From contig NZ_MVOG01000010.1 in the NCBI RefSeq assembly GCF_002286915.1, positions 149-64,148 of the forward strand: a stretch of DNA of 64,000 nt, written 5' to 3'. This stretch comes from Bifidobacterium italicum. GTDB taxonomy: Bacteria > Actinomycetota > Actinomycetes > Actinomycetales > Bifidobacteriaceae. Below the pieces are notes generated by a model that was not told the DNA's origin, made no database searches, and saw only the letters and a list, made by a program, of their open reading frames with translations. Position numbers and translations under genes: made by a program. Shown here piece after piece: positions 44,107 to 54,590 of this stretch (position 1 is the stretch's first letter; each line of letters opens with the position of its first letter).

Positions 44107-44613
44107 TCACCCATATTGCGTGCGCGCATCGGCGAGCGCCGTCTCGAATTCGCCGCGTGAGCGCAATGTGCGCACCCGCACGCCGCGCGCAGCCGCATCG
44201 GCGAGCATGCGGATGATCTGCGGGCGACGCTCGCGCGGGAAGTCGATGATGTACCGTCTGAACTCCTCGTCGAACTCATGCTCGACCCATGGCATGTCCT
44301 CGCGTTGCGTGCCGATGCGCGTCTCGACGCCGGCGAGGCACGTCTCGGTCGGCACATCGAGGAAGAACACGGTGTCGCAGCGTTCGAGGCGCTCCGGCAG
44401 CGTTCTGGCGAAATTGCCGTCGATGATCCAGGTGTCCCGTTCGAGTATCCCCCGCAGGCGCGCGTCGAATTCGTCACGGTTGACGTTCGTCCGGTCCGGT
44501 TTGTGCCACAGCATGTCCAGATAATGCAGCGGCAGGCCGGTCACGTCCCGCAACCGACGCGAGAACGTGCTTTTGCCCGCGCCGGGGCATCCGATGACAA
44601 GTACGCGTCTCAT
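44107..44613 (-). CDS. Adenylate-kinase-like P-loop protein (FlaR/topology-modulation type)
   Basis: The 168-residue protein starts MRRVLVIGCPGAGKSTFSRRL, with Walker A GCPGAGKST, and continues with GLPLHYLDMLWHKPDRT, WIIDGNFARTLPERLERCDTVFFLDVPTETCLAGV and RERRPQII. This set is typical of the small kinases annotated as DNA topology modulation protein FlaR; the true substrate is unknown. ATG 44613 begins the core strand; ATG 44625, 7 nt after AAAGG, could add four residues. It is convergent to the TetR gene. Confidence 0.85.
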   Translation of the reverse strand: MRRVLVIGCPGAGKSTFSRRLRDVTGLPLHYLDMLWHKPDRTNVNRDEFDARLRGILERDTWIIDGNFARTLPERLERCDTVFFLDVPTETCLAGVETRIGTQREDMPWVEHEFDEEFRRYIIDFPRERRPQIIRMLADAAARGVRVRTLRSRGEFETALADARTQYG

Positions 44614-44747
44614 ATCCCCTACCATGCCATGGCCTTTTGTCCATCCCGGTCCATGCAGGCGGCATGCGGCTGCTATCATGAAGCTGAAAAATCACCCGGA
44701 ACAGGAGATGCGCCATCAACGAACCAGCCTTCTATCAGCTTCTTCAG

Positions 44748-45818
44748 ATGGATGCCCATGGGCTATGGGCGAAAGTGAAGGCGACCACGGAACCGCGAAC
44801 AAAGGCTCGTCTCATCTTCGCCATGTCAGTCAGGAGCATTCTGCTCGTCTCCTTCGCCGTCGTGTTCATCGGCGGTTTGTCGGCGGTGTTCGGCCCCGAT
44901 AACTCCGGACTGGCCGTGGCGGGATTCTGCATCCTGCTCGGCATCAAGCATGTTCCTTATGGATACCGCGCCACGGACAGTGTCATCGCTCTGGCGTTCG
45001 TCTTAGCGGCCATGGTGTGTGGGGGACTGGCGGCCCAGGCATGGCCGCCAGTCCCCTGTCTGATGGTGAACTTCCTGCTCATCACCGTCATCCTGGTACT
45101 CGTTGCCGACGAGCCACTGATGGGCAACGCCGGGCTCTATGTGTTCGGATACCTGTTCGTGAGCCAGACGCCTGTGAACGGGGAAGCGCTCGCAAGCCGG
45201 TGTGTGCTGGCGTTGCTGCTGTGGCTGGCATGCAGCGCCGTGCTCCTGCACAAGCACCACGGGAAGTTCCAGAATGTTCGTTTGTATGACATGCTGGCTG
45301 CATTCAGCGTATCCAGCGCAAAGGGACTCTGGCAGATCAGACTGTCCGCAGGGGTGGCCATGGCTTTGCTCATCGGGGAACTGGCAGGACTGCCCCGAGG
45401 CGTATGGGTGGGCTATGCCTGCATGTCGGTGCTTCTCCCCTTCGGCGAAGCGGGAACGAGCCTGCCAATGCGAGCGCTGCAGCGCATAGGCGGAGTTGTC
45501 GTGGGATCATTGCTATATGCCGGATTCTCGCTTGTGGTACCGGCCGGGTCCCGCATCCTGTTCGGCCCCATCGCAGGCATCTGCATGGGATTCTCCAGCA
45601 AGTACATGGTAAACAACGCCCTCAATTGTTTCGGCGCCCTCCTGCTTGCCGAGAGCGTCTACGGCGTCTCCGGATCCGTGACGTTGCGGATCTACGACAA
45701 CATGATTGGTGTGCTCTTCGCGGTATGCTGCACCGTGCTGTTCTCACTTCTGGAACGCCATGCCTCCTCCGATGAAGCACCGGCAACCAACCGCACCAAG
45801 CCGTCGACGAATATATAA
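44748..45818 (+). CDS. FUSC-like multi-pass membrane protein
   Basis: The 356-residue frame from ATG 44748 has about ten membrane helices in two halves, split by a short loop with HKHHGKFQNVRLYDML, and resembles FUSC/aromatic-acid-exporter proteins (PTETxxxRL-type N-terminus, ELAGLPRGVWVGYACMSVLLPF in the second half). In-frame codons upstream read INEPAFYQLLQ and look coding. A GGAG site lies 7 nt before an ATC codon at 44715, the position where an ATG would be expected. The true start may therefore be ATC 44715, or the gene may have lost its ATG. Composition is less GC-rich than average. Confidence 0.75.
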   Translation: MDAHGLWAKVKATTEPRTKARLIFAMSVRSILLVSFAVVFIGGLSAVFGPDNSGLAVAGFCILLGIKHVPYGYRATDSVIALAFVLAAMVCGGLAAQAWPPVPCLMVNFLLITVILVLVADEPLMGNAGLYVFGYLFVSQTPVNGEALASRCVLALLLWLACSAVLLHKHHGKFQNVRLYDMLAAFSVSSAKGLWQIRLSAGVAMALLIGELAGLPRGVWVGYACMSVLLPFGEAGTSLPMRALQRIGGVVVGSLLYAGFSLVVPAGSRILFGPIAGICMGFSSKYMVNNALNCFGALLLAESVYGVSGSVTLRIYDNMIGVLFAVCCTVLFSLLERHASSDEAPATNRTKPSTNI

Positions 45819-45867
45819 TTCCCGTTCCAGACGGTGCCTGTCACAGTGCGCATTCATCCAAAAAGAA

Positions 45868-45896
45868 AGGCCTGCCGAACGTACTTCGGCAGGCCT
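45868..45896 (-). terminator. Intrinsic terminator of guaA
   Basis: A perfect 12-bp stem (AGGCCTGCCGAA / TTCGGCAGGCCT, loop of 5) is followed on the minus strand by TTCTTTTTGG. It lies 117 nt past the guaA stop and also faces the end of the FUSC-like gene. Confidence 0.85.
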
Positions 45897-46012
45897 CGTC
45901 ATGCGGAGCACAATCCATAAGGGCGGCAGTTCATGCGTTCTCCCATGGAATGGACCCAATCATGCTCGATGGAGGGGCAACTCAGAAGTGTTCCCAGACC
46001 AGAGCGTTGCAC

Positions 46013-47575
46013 TCACTCCCATTCGATCGTCGCCGGCGGCTTCGACGTGCAATCGAGCACGACGCGGTTGATCTGGCGGCATTCGTTCGTGATGCGCGTC
46101 GAGATCGTCGCGAGCACGTCGTACGGCACGCGCGACCAATCGGCGGTCATCGCGTCCTCGGAGCTGACCGGGCGCAGCACGATCGGCGAACCGTAGGTGC
46201 GTTCGTCGCCCTGCACGCCGACGGAGTGCACGTCGGCGAGCAGCACGACCGGGCACTGCCAGATGTCGCGGTCGAGGCCGGCCTTCGACAGCTCCTCACG
46301 CGCGATCGCGTCGGCGTCGCGCAGCAGATCGAGGCGCTCCTTCGTGATCTCGCCGATGATGCGGATGCCCAGACCGGGCCCGGGGAACGGCTGGCGCCAG
46401 ACGATCTCGTCGGGCAGGCCGAGCTCGGTGCCGATGGCGCGCACCTCGTCCTTGAACAGCGAGCGCAGCGGCTCGATGAGTTCGAACTTGATGTCGTCGG
46501 GCAGGCCACCGACGTTGTGATGGGACTTGATGTTCGAGGCGCCGTCACCGCCGCCGGACTCGACGACGTCCGGGTAGAGCGTGCCCTGCACGAGGAACCG
46601 GACCTCCTTGCCCTGGGCGCCGGCCTCCTCGATCACCTGACGCTGCGCCTTCTCGAAGGTGCGGATGAACTTCTCGCCGATGATCTTGCGCTTAGTCTCG
46701 GGGTCGGAGACGCCCTTCAGCGCATCGAGGAAGTCCTCCGAGGCGTCGACGGCGATGAGCTTGATGCCGGTCGCGGCGACGAAGTCGTGCTTGACCTGCT
46801 CGGCCTCGCCCTTGCGCAGCAGGCCGTGGTCGACGAAGACGCAGGTGAGTTGGTCGCCGATCGCGCGGTGGACGAGCGCGGCGGCCACGGCGGAGTCGAC
46901 GCCGCCGGACAGGCCGCAGATGACTTGCGCGTCGCCGACCTTCTCGCGGATCGCCTCGACCTGCTCGTCGATGATGTTCTTCGCGTTCCAATCGTTCGGG
47001 ATGCCGGCGCATCCGTGCAGGAAGTTCTCGATGAGATCCTGGCCGAGCGGCGTGTGGCGGACCTCGGGGTGCCACTGCACGCCGTAGAGCCTGCGGGAGC
47101 CGTCCTCCATCGCGGCGACGGGCGCGCCCTCGGTGTGCGCGAGGACCTCGAAGCCCTCCGGCGCCTTGTTCACGGCGACGCCGTGACTCATCCACGTCGT
47201 CTGCAGCGACGGCGAGCCGTCGAGGATGCCGCTGGCGTCGTCGACGACGGCCTCGGTCTTGCCGTATTCGCCGAGCGCGGCCTTGTCCACGTCGCCGCCG
47301 AGCTCATGGGCCATCACCTGGAACCCGTAGCAGATGCCGAGCACCGGCACGCCGGCCTCGAAGACCTTCGGGTCGATCGTCGGGGCGCCGGGCTCGTAGA
47401 CGGATGCAGGGCCTCCGGACAGGATGATCGCCGAGGGCTTCTTGGCGAGCATCTCGTCGACGGGCATCGAATGCGGGACCAGTTCGGAATACACATTGGC
47501 CTCACGTACGCGGCGCGCGATGAGCTGCGCGTACTGGGCTCCGAAATCAACGACGAGGACAGGACCGGTTGCCAT
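46013..47575 (-). CDS. guaA: GMP synthase (glutamine-hydrolysing)
   Basis: This 520-residue two-domain enzyme aminates XMP to GMP with glutamine and ATP. The amidotransferase half has Cys in [17 protein letters not shown] and His-Glu in VQWHPEV; the synthetase half has the PP-loop [17 protein letters not shown] and the C-terminal dimer domain with [17 protein letters not shown] 47575 has AAGGGAG 4 nt upstream. It diverges from xfp across about 510 bp. Confidence 0.98.
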   Translation of the reverse strand: MATGPVLVVDFGAQYAQLIARRVREANVYSELVPHSMPVDEMLAKKPSAIILSGGPASVYEPGAPTIDPKVFEAGVPVLGICYGFQVMAHELGGDVDKAALGEYGKTEAVVDDASGILDGSPSLQTTWMSHGVAVNKAPEGFEVLAHTEGAPVAAMEDGSRRLYGVQWHPEVRHTPLGQDLIENFLHGCAGIPNDWNAKNIIDEQVEAIREKVGDAQVICGLSGGVDSAVAAALVHRAIGDQLTCVFVDHGLLRKGEAEQVKHDFVAATGIKLIAVDASEDFLDALKGVSDPETKRKIIGEKFIRTFEKAQRQVIEEAGAQGKEVRFLVQGTLYPDVVESGGGDGASNIKSHHNVGGLPDDIKFELIEPLRSLFKDEVRAIGTELGLPDEIVWRQPFPGPGLGIRIIGEITKERLDLLRDADAIAREELSKAGLDRDIWQCPVVLLADVHSVGVQGDERTYGSPIVLRPVSSEDAMTADWSRVPYDVLATISTRITNECRQINRVVLDCTSKPPATIEWE

Positions 47576-48084
47576 ACAACTCCCTTTGGTGGACGGATTG
47601 CGCTCTTGCGGGCATTACACCATAGATATTGTGCTGCCGCGAGGAGACATTGACCGCGGTCCCCGCGGGCCGCGGCGCCCGGACGGCCCCGCGAAGGTGC
47701 GGGGCGCCCCCTGAAGCGGTCAAGCACGTACGGCGCAAGGGCTGCGCACGCATCCGGACGCCCATATGCAACACGCCGCGATTCGCACATGGAATCGAAC
47801 GGCCAACGAATCCAGGATCACCTGAAACACCAATGATTCCAATGATTCTCAGCATTATTCAGTCATCGGCCGAATTCACATTTCATCGGCAGAATCTTCC
47901 AAAATGCGTAAGAAATCTAACATTTTCACTCATACCTAACCAAAAGAACGCAAAACGTCAGCGAGTCCGCGTAACATGTTCCTCGACCGGACACGGGGTC
48001 CCTTCCTCACGAAGGGGCATGCGGATCCCGCGTCCTCACCGAAAGAATCAATCGCACACTATGTGCAGGAGTACAGGAGTACAT
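47576..48084. other. Divergent regulatory region of guaA and xfp
   Basis: The guaA-proximal third is very GC-rich with several small hairpins. The middle (47825-47960) is clearly AT-rich, the only such stretch nearby, and is the likely xfp promoter zone, with repeated AATGATTC. The xfp-proximal part holds CCCTTC-CTCAC-GAAGGG (48000-48016). It contains no gene. Confidence 0.6.
48000..48016 (+). promoter_or_regulatory. Hairpin in the xfp leader
   Basis: CCCTTC-CTCAC-GAAGGG could form a 6-bp hairpin about 70 nt before the xfp start. It may stabilise the mRNA or act as a weak attenuator; there is no T run. Confidence 0.35.
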
Positions 48085-50562
48085 ATGACAAATCCTGTTA
48101 TTGGCACCCCGTGGCAGAAGCTGGATCGTCCGGTTTCCGAAGAAGCCATCGAAGGCATGGACAAGTACTGGCGCGTCACCAACTACATGTCCATCGGCCA
48201 GATCTATCTGCGTAGCAACCCGCTGATGAAGGAACCCTTCACCCGCGACGACGTGAAGCACCGTCTGGTCGGCCACTGGGGCACCACCCCGGGCCTGAAC
48301 TTCCTTCTGGCCCACATCAACCGCCTCATCGCCGATCACCAGCAGAACACCGTGTTCATCATGGGTCCTGGCCACGGCGGCCCGGCTGGCACCGCGCAGT
48401 CCTACGTTGACGGCACGTACACCGAGTACTACCCGAACATCACCAAGGACGAGGCTGGCCTGCAGAAGTTCTTCCGCCAGTTCTCCTACCCGGGCGGCAT
48501 CCCGTCGCACTTCGCCCCGGAGACCCCCGGCTCGATCCACGAAGGTGGCGAGCTTGGCTACGCGCTCTCCCACGCCTACGGTGCCGTGATGAACAACCCG
48601 AGCCTGTTCGTGCCGTGCATCATCGGCGACGGCGAGGCCGAGACCGGCCCGCTGGCCACCGGCTGGCAGTCCAACAAGCTCGTCAACCCGCGCACCGACG
48701 GCGTCGTCCTTCCGATCCTGCACCTCAACGGCTACAAGATCGCGAACCCGACGATCCTCGCCCGCATCTCCGACGAGGAGCTGCACGACTTCTTCCGCGG
48801 CATGGGCTACCACCCGTACGAGTTCGTCGCCGGCTTCGACAACGAGGATCACATGTCGATCCACCGCCGCTTCGCCGAGCTCTTCGAGACGATCTTCGAC
48901 GAGATCTGCGACATCAAGGCCGCGGCCCAGACCGACGACATGACGCGTCCGTTCTACCCGATGCTCATCTTCCGCACCCCGAAGGGCTGGACCTGCCCGA
49001 AGTTCATCGACGGCAAGAAGACCGAAGGCTCCTGGCGTGCACACCAGGTCCCGCTGGCTTCCGCCCGCGACACCGAGGAGCACTTCGAGGTCCTCAAGGG
49101 CTGGATGGAGTCCTACAAGCCGGAGGAGCTCTTCAACGCCGACGGCTCGATCAAGGACGACGTCACCGAGTTCATGCCGAAGGGCGAACTGCGCATCGGC
49201 GCCAACCCGAACGCCAACGGCGGCCGCATCCGCCAGGAGCTGAACCTCCCGGATCTCGACCAGTACGAGATCAAGGGCGTCAAGGAATACGGCCACGGCT
49301 GGGGCCAGGTCGAGGCTCCGCGCTCGCTCGGCGCATACAGCCGCGACATCATCAAGAACAACCCGGATTCGTTCCGCATCTTCGGACCGGACGAGACCGC
49401 TTCCAACCGCCTGAACGCGACCTACGAGGTCACGAAGAAGCAGTGGGACAACGGCTACCTGTCGGCCCTCGTCGACGAGAACATGGCCGTCACCGGCCAG
49501 GTCGTCGAGCAGCTTTCCGAGCATCAGTGCGAAGGCTGGCTCGAAGGCTACATCCTCACCGGCCGCCACGGCATGTGGAGCACCTATGAGTCCTTCGCTC
49601 ACGTGATCGACTCGATGCTCAACCAGCATGCGAAGTGGCTCGAGGCGACCGTCCGCGAGATCCCGTGGCGCAAGCCGATCTCGTCGGTCAACCTGCTGAT
49701 CTCGTCGCACGTGTGGCGTCAGGATCACAACGGCTTCTCGCATCAGGACCCGGGTGTCACCTCCGTCCTGATCAACAAGACGTTCAACAACGACCACGTG
49801 ACGAACATCTACTTCGCGACCGACGCCAACATGCTGCTCGCGATCGCCGAGAAGTGCTTCAAGTCGACCAACAAGATCAACGCGATCTTCTCCGGCAAGC
49901 AGCCGGCTCCGACGTGGATCACCCTCGACGAGGCTCGCGCCGAGCTCGAGGCCGGCGCCGCCGAGTGGAAGTGGGCTTCGAACGCCAAGAGCAACGACGA
50001 GGTCCAGGTCGTCCTCGCCGCCGCCGGCGACGTTCCGACGCAGGAGATCATGGCCGCTTCCGACGCCCTGAACAAGGAAGGCATCAAGTTCAAGGTCGTC
50101 AACGTCGTTGACCTCCTGAAGCTGCAGTCCCCGGAGAACAACGACGAAGCCATGTCCAACGAGGACTTCGCCGAGCTCTTCACCGCCGACAAGCCGGTCC
50201 TGTTCGCGTACCACTCCTATGCCCAGGACGTCCGCGGCCTCATCTACGACCGCCCGAACCACGACAACTTCCACGTCGTCGGCTACAAGGAGCAGGGCTC
50301 CACGACCACGCCGTTCGACATGGTCCGCGTCAACGACATGGATCGCTACGCGCTCGAAGCTCAGGCCCTCGAGCTGATCGACGCCGACAAGTACGCCGAC
50401 AAGATCAACGAGCTCAACGAGTTCCGCAAGAAGGCGTTCCAGTTCGCGGTCGACAACGGCTACGACATCCCGGAGTTCACCGACTGGGTGTACCCGGACG
50501 TCAAGGTCGACGAGACGCAGATGCTCTCCGCCACCGCGGCCACCGCGGGCGACAACGAGTGA
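48085..50562 (+). CDS. xfp: Xylulose-5-phosphate/fructose-6-phosphate phosphoketolase
   Basis: This cytoplasmic thiamine-diphosphate enzyme splits fructose 6-phosphate or xylulose 5-phosphate with phosphate to give acetyl phosphate plus erythrose 4-phosphate or glyceraldehyde 3-phosphate. It is the key step of the bifid shunt. The 825 residues match bifidobacterial Xfp in length. Visible signatures are [43 protein letters not shown] (phosphoketolase signature 1), and [20 protein letters not shown] (ThDP/Mg site). ATG 48085 has AGGAG 5 nt upstream. Codon use is strongly C/G at third positions with few rare codons, as in highly expressed genes. A perfect 15-bp terminator follows. Confidence 0.99.
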   Translation: MTNPVIGTPWQKLDRPVSEEAIEGMDKYWRVTNYMSIGQIYLRSNPLMKEPFTRDDVKHRLVGHWGTTPGLNFLLAHINRLIADHQQNTVFIMGPGHGGPAGTAQSYVDGTYTEYYPNITKDEAGLQKFFRQFSYPGGIPSHFAPETPGSIHEGGELGYALSHAYGAVMNNPSLFVPCIIGDGEAETGPLATGWQSNKLVNPRTDGVVLPILHLNGYKIANPTILARISDEELHDFFRGMGYHPYEFVAGFDNEDHMSIHRRFAELFETIFDEICDIKAAAQTDDMTRPFYPMLIFRTPKGWTCPKFIDGKKTEGSWRAHQVPLASARDTEEHFEVLKGWMESYKPEELFNADGSIKDDVTEFMPKGELRIGANPNANGGRIRQELNLPDLDQYEIKGVKEYGHGWGQVEAPRSLGAYSRDIIKNNPDSFRIFGPDETASNRLNATYEVTKKQWDNGYLSALVDENMAVTGQVVEQLSEHQCEGWLEGYILTGRHGMWSTYESFAHVIDSMLNQHAKWLEATVREIPWRKPISSVNLLISSHVWRQDHNGFSHQDPGVTSVLINKTFNNDHVTNIYFATDANMLLAIAEKCFKSTNKINAIFSGKQPAPTWITLDEARAELEAGAAEWKWASNAKSNDEVQVVLAAAGDVPTQEIMAASDALNKEGIKFKVVNVVDLLKLQSPENNDEAMSNEDFAELFTADKPVLFAYHSYAQDVRGLIYDRPNHDNFHVVGYKEQGSTTTPFDMVRVNDMDRYALEAQALELIDADKYADKINELNEFRKKAFQFAVDNGYDIPEFTDWVYPDVKVDETQMLSATAATAGDNE

Positions 50563-50596
50563 GTCCCTTTCAGGACTGACATCGTCTAGTCGATAG

Positions 50597-50632
50597 GAAC
50601 GGGGATCCGGACATCGCTCCGGATCCCCGTTC
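50597..50632 (+). terminator. Intrinsic terminator of xfp
   Basis: GAACGGGGATCCGGA pairs perfectly over 15 bp with TCCGGATCCCCGTTC, loop of 6 nt, followed by TTCG; it lies 35 nt after the xfp stop. Confidence 0.85.
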
Positions 50633-50808
50633 TTCGTATCGCGGATGTTATCTAGCTCACATTTGCGTCCGGTGTGCGCGCGCCGGGCGGCTTGCGCGCA
50701 TCCACGCTGGGTAGAATGGTCGGTTGTGAACAACGCCGTCACGCTGCCCGCCGGCGCCACATTGGCCCGGGGCATCACCGCACTTGCAAACCGCAGAAGG
50801 AGCGAACA

Positions 50809-52488
50809 GTGAGTCTCAAGAACGTCAGCATCCTCAGTCCGAATCCCGGCAACGGACGCAACGCCGTGGCGCTCGGAGTCGTCAACGCACTCTCGAGGCA
50901 TCTGAGCACCAGCATCTTCCGTCCCGCCGTCTCCCCTGACGAGACCTTCACCGATACGCTGCTCAAGTACACGTCGTCGGACCAGACGCGAGCACAGGCC
51001 GTCGGCGTCACGCTGCAGACGGCGCGGCTGCGCAAGAAGGAGGCGCGCGAGCAGATCGTCGCCAACTTCATCGACACGAACGCCGTGCTCAGGTCGCAGG
51101 CGCGCGTCATCATCGGCTCCGACAAGACCAGGGTCGGCGACCCCGAACGCTTCTCGTTCAATGCGGACGTCTCCGCCGATCTGCAGTCGCCGGTCCTGCT
51201 CACCGTGTGCACGATCGGGCGTACGCCCGACGAGGTGCTCGAAACGATCGAATCATGCTCCGAGGTCGTCACGAACGCAGGCACCAAGGTCATCGGCGTA
51301 TTCGTCACCGGTTGCAAGGACGACCAGGCGTCAACGCTCAAGGAGTACTTCAAGGACTACGCCGTGCGCGTGTGGACGCTGCCGTTCATCGACCTGTCCG
51401 ACCTGTCGCACGCCGACGACGCGATCGCGTTGTTCGACGAGCACGTCCCCGAACACGAGCTGTTGGAGACGCTCGACTCCCCCTTCGTGCCGCCGACGAC
51501 GCCCTATGCGTTCCAGTACGACCTGCTCGCGCGCGCGAAGGCGGACCGCAAAACGATCGTGCTGCCGGAAGGCTCGGACGACCGCATCATCCAGGCCGCC
51601 GACTACCTGCTTCAGTCCGACGTGTGCGACCTCGTCATCATCGGCGAGCAGGACGACATCCTTGAACGCGGACGCAGGCTCGGACTGCGTTCCCTCGCCA
51701 AGGCGCGCTTCCAGTCGATGGATGACGAGCAGCTGCTCGCCGTCATGATCGACCGGCTGTGCGAGCTGCGCGCGAAGAAGGGCATGACGCCTGACGTGGC
51801 GCGCAAGACGCTGCGGGACCCGAACTACTTCGGCACGATGCTCGTCGTGCTCGGGCAGGCCGACGGCCTCGTCTCCGGCGCGATCAGCTCGACGGCGAAC
51901 ACGGTGCGTCCGGCGCTGCAGCTGATCAAGACGAAGCCCGGCATCAAGTCGGTGTCCGGCGCGTTCCTGATGTGCCTCAAGGACCATGTCTCGGTCTTCG
52001 CCGACTGCGCGATCAACCTCGATCCCGACCCCGAGCAGCTCGCGGACATCGCGCTGCAGTCGGCGCAGACGGCGGAGGCGTTCTCCATCGAGCCGCGCGT
52101 CGGCATGCTCTCCTATTCGACGCTCGGTTCCGGCAAGGGACCGGACGTCGATCTGGTCGACTCGGCGACGAACATCGTAAGGCAGAAGGCGCCGGACCTC
52201 GAGCTCGTCGGCCCGATCCAGTTCGATGCGGCATGGTCGTCCGAGGTTGCCTCCGTCAAGGCCGCAGGCAACCCGGTGGCCGGACATGTCACCGTCTTCG
52301 TCTTCCCCGATCTCGATTCGGGCAACATCTGCTACAAGGCGGTGCAGCGCACGGCGAACGCCGTCGCGATCGGTCCGATCCTGCAGGGCCTGAACAAGCC
52401 GGTGAACGACCTGTCACGCGGCGCCCTCGTCCAGGACATCATCAATACGATCGCGCTGACCGCCATCGAAGCCCAGCAGAACGACTGA
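50809..52488 (+). CDS. pta: Phosphate acetyltransferase (long form)
   Basis: The 559-residue enzyme interconverts acetyl phosphate and acetyl-CoA. The C-terminal catalytic domain (about 240-559) has KTIVLPEGSDDRIIQAAD, GQADGLVSGAISSTANTVRPALQLIK and the C-terminal block VFVFPDLDSGNICYKAVQRTANAVAIGPILQGL. The N-terminal 240 residues are a BioD-like P-loop-derived domain (LSPNPGNGRNAVALGVVNALS, with no intact Walker A) and DRTGG-type region. The start is GTG 50809 with AGGAG 6 nt upstream. It sits between xfp and ackA and uses their shared intermediate. Confidence 0.97.
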   Translation: MSLKNVSILSPNPGNGRNAVALGVVNALSRHLSTSIFRPAVSPDETFTDTLLKYTSSDQTRAQAVGVTLQTARLRKKEAREQIVANFIDTNAVLRSQARVIIGSDKTRVGDPERFSFNADVSADLQSPVLLTVCTIGRTPDEVLETIESCSEVVTNAGTKVIGVFVTGCKDDQASTLKEYFKDYAVRVWTLPFIDLSDLSHADDAIALFDEHVPEHELLETLDSPFVPPTTPYAFQYDLLARAKADRKTIVLPEGSDDRIIQAADYLLQSDVCDLVIIGEQDDILERGRRLGLRSLAKARFQSMDDEQLLAVMIDRLCELRAKKGMTPDVARKTLRDPNYFGTMLVVLGQADGLVSGAISSTANTVRPALQLIKTKPGIKSVSGAFLMCLKDHVSVFADCAINLDPDPEQLADIALQSAQTAEAFSIEPRVGMLSYSTLGSGKGPDVDLVDSATNIVRQKAPDLELVGPIQFDAAWSSEVASVKAAGNPVAGHVTVFVFPDLDSGNICYKAVQRTANAVAIGPILQGLNKPVNDLSRGALVQDIINTIALTAIEAQQND

Positions 52489-52508
52489 GCGATCCATCCA
52501 CGCCATGC

Positions 52509-52539
52509 AGCCCGTAGAGGGAACTTCCCTCTACGGGCT
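52509..52539 (+). terminator. Intrinsic terminator of pta
   Basis: AGCCCGTAGAGGG / CCCTCTACGGGCT, a 13-bp stem with a 5-nt loop, lies 20 nt past the pta stop. Beyond it are three direct copies of CATCCCCAT. Confidence 0.8.
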
Positions 52540-52762
52540 TCCTCATCCCCATCATCCCCATCATCCCCATCGGCTCTACGGGTCGCACGTCCCCGTTACG
52601 GACGCGGCGTACCGCCCGTAACGTGATGACGGGCGCCGCCGGTTACCGCGGGATGTCCATATTCGGTCATGAAGTTCGTCTGTTTGTAGCATTCGTTGAG
52701 TAATCTGTCTTGTGGAAAGTCGCAACCGCGGCGAACGCAATAACCCAATGGAGGATGCCACA

Positions 52763-54001
52763 ATGGCGAAAACCGTCCTTGTTATCAACTCGGGCTCCAG
52801 CTCGATCAAGTACCAGCTCGTCGACCTCGAGACCGGCGAGGGAATCGCGTCGGGTCTCGTCGAGAAGATCGGCGAGCCGATCGACGGTCATTACAAGTAC
52901 GAATACAACGGCGAAAAGCATGAGCTCGAGGAGCGCATCGAGAACCATGAGCAGGGCCTCAAGCGCGTGCTCGGCTTCTTCGACGAATACGGCCCGAAAC
53001 TCGACGAGGCGGGCATCATCGCCGTCGGCCACCGCGTCGTCCAGGGCGGCAACACCTTCCCGGATCCTGCGCTTGTAACCCCGGCCACGACGGAGAAGGT
53101 CGAGGAGCTCGCCGTCCTCGCCCCGCTGCACAACGGCCCGGAGGCGAAGGGCGCGCGCGTCATGCGTCAGCTGATGCCGGAGGTGCCGCAGGTGTACGTC
53201 TTCGATTCCTCCTTCTTCCAGCAGCTGCCGAAGGCCTCCAGCACCTACGCGCTCAACAAGGAAGTCGCCGACAAGTACAAGATCCGCCGTTATGGCGCGC
53301 ACGGCACCTCCCATTGGTTCGTCTCCTCGCAGATCCCGGAGTTCCTCGGCATCGACGCGGAGGCCGCGAAGGGCCTCAAGCAGATCGTGCTGCACATCGG
53401 CAACGGCGCATCCGCATCCGCCGAGCTCGGCGGCCGTCCGATCGAGACGTCGATGGGCCTGACGCCGCTCGAGGGCCTCGTCATGGGTTCGCGCACCGGC
53501 GACATCGATCCCGCCGCCGTCTTCCACCTGATGCGCAACGCGCACATGGACGTCGACGAGCTCGACGACCTCTTCAACAAGAAGTCCGGCATGATGGGCA
53601 TGACCGGCTTCGGCGACATGCGCGAGGTCCATCGTCTGATTGCCGAGGGCGATGAGAACGCGAAACTCGCGCTCGACGTCTACGTCCACCGCATCGTCAG
53701 CTACATCGGCGCCTACACCGCGCAGCTCGGCGGCCTCGACGTGCTCACCTTCACCGCCGGCGTCGGCGAAAACGACGAGATCGTGCGCCGCATGGTGTGC
53801 GAGAAGCTCGCGCCGTTCGGCGTCAAGCTCGACATGGAGAAGAACGACACGCGTTCCAAGGAACCGCGCATCATCTCCACGCCGGATTCCTCGGTGACCG
53901 TCGTTGTCTACCCGACGAACGAGGAGCTCGCGATCGCGCAGCGCGCGCAGGCGATCGTCGAGAAGGGCGAGGACACGTACGGCAACAAGATCGCCGCCTG
54001 A
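52763..54001 (+). CDS. ackA: Acetate kinase
   Basis: The 412-residue ASKHA-fold kinase makes ATP and acetate from acetyl phosphate, the energy-yielding end of the bifid shunt. Signatures: VLVINSGSSSIKYQLVD (phosphate 1), VGHRVVQGG with the acetate-site Arg, VFDSSFFQQLPKAS with the catalytic Asp, RRYGAHGTSHWFVS, LHIGNGASASAELGGRPIETSMGLTPLEGLVMGSRTGDIDP (phosphate 2 and adenosine) and FTAGVGENDEIVRRMVC. ATG 52763 has TGGAGG 8 nt upstream, ahead of other in-frame starts. An excellent terminator follows. Confidence 0.98.
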   Translation: MAKTVLVINSGSSSIKYQLVDLETGEGIASGLVEKIGEPIDGHYKYEYNGEKHELEERIENHEQGLKRVLGFFDEYGPKLDEAGIIAVGHRVVQGGNTFPDPALVTPATTEKVEELAVLAPLHNGPEAKGARVMRQLMPEVPQVYVFDSSFFQQLPKASSTYALNKEVADKYKIRRYGAHGTSHWFVSSQIPEFLGIDAEAAKGLKQIVLHIGNGASASAELGGRPIETSMGLTPLEGLVMGSRTGDIDPAAVFHLMRNAHMDVDELDDLFNKKSGMMGMTGFGDMREVHRLIAEGDENAKLALDVYVHRIVSYIGAYTAQLGGLDVLTFTAGVGENDEIVRRMVCEKLAPFGVKLDMEKNDTRSKEPRIISTPDSSVTVVVYPTNEELAIAQRAQAIVEKGEDTYGNKIAA

Positions 54002-54054
54002 GCGCATCGATCGCCGCAACGTCGGCCGTGAGGGCCGCGTGTCGCATATGACGC

Positions 54055-54094
54055 GGAGGGACGACCCGGATGGGGTCGTCCCTCCTTTTCGTTT
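54055..54094 (+). terminator. Intrinsic terminator of ackA
   Basis: GGAGGGACGACCC / GGGTCGTCCCTCC form a 13-bp stem followed by TTTTCGTTTGCT; it lies 53 nt past the ackA stop. Confidence 0.9.
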
Positions 54095-54562
54095 GCTCGT
54101 TCATGAGTTCGCCCATGAATCCGTTCGCTCCCGCACATCGCCGCAGCATGCTACGGACGTCGCATCGCTTACGGGCAGCATGTGCATATGACGTATATCC
54201 CGTTCGGGATGTCTTTTCGATGACGTGCACGACATCTCGTTACGGATTGCATAGGCTCACGGCGCGCATCCCGTCGACGAAACCCTACAGGTAGTGTCCG
54301 CTCTTCTCGGTCACAGGACCCCTCCTCCCCCGCATTCCGACTCCGTTTGGATGCAGGAAATCCCCGTCATGGACGATGCGACCCATAAGGAACAGCCGCC
54401 CGTAAGAGGAGGTCACCCGCTTCCCGTAAGAACGACTTCCTGCGGCGACGGCTTCCAGTGAGAGTGACCGCCCGTAGCGACGGACGGCGACGAACGAAAA
54501 GGGCGCCGCATATGAATGGGCGGGCGGCCTCCTATGGGAAAGCCGTCCGCCGCGATGGTGGG

Positions 54563-54585
54563 GCGCCGCCCGCAACGGGCGGCGC
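54563..54585 (-). terminator. Terminator-like hairpin of aroA
   Basis: GCGCCGCCCG-CAA-CGGGCGGCGC is a perfect 10-bp stem 5 nt past the aroA stop. A second, longer GC-rich stem follows (54521-54555). T runs are absent. Confidence 0.6.
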
Positions 54586-54590
54586 ATGGA

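Larger units (their letters stand above)
54002..54590. other. Intergenic region between ackA and aroA
   Basis: It holds the ackA terminator at the left and the aroA terminator at the right. The 400 bp between contain scattered CGTTACGG/CCGTAAGA-type short repeats and no gene with a ribosome site. Confidence 0.6.

Noticed and set aside
48007..50901. 964-codon minus-strand frame opposite xfp
   Set aside because: Antisense of a strongly biased, highly expressed gene; the open frame is a result of its codon use.
52540..52572. CATCCCCAT tandem repeats as a regulatory element of ackA
   Set aside because: Only three 9-bp copies directly after the pta terminator and 190 bp from ackA; no sign of function.
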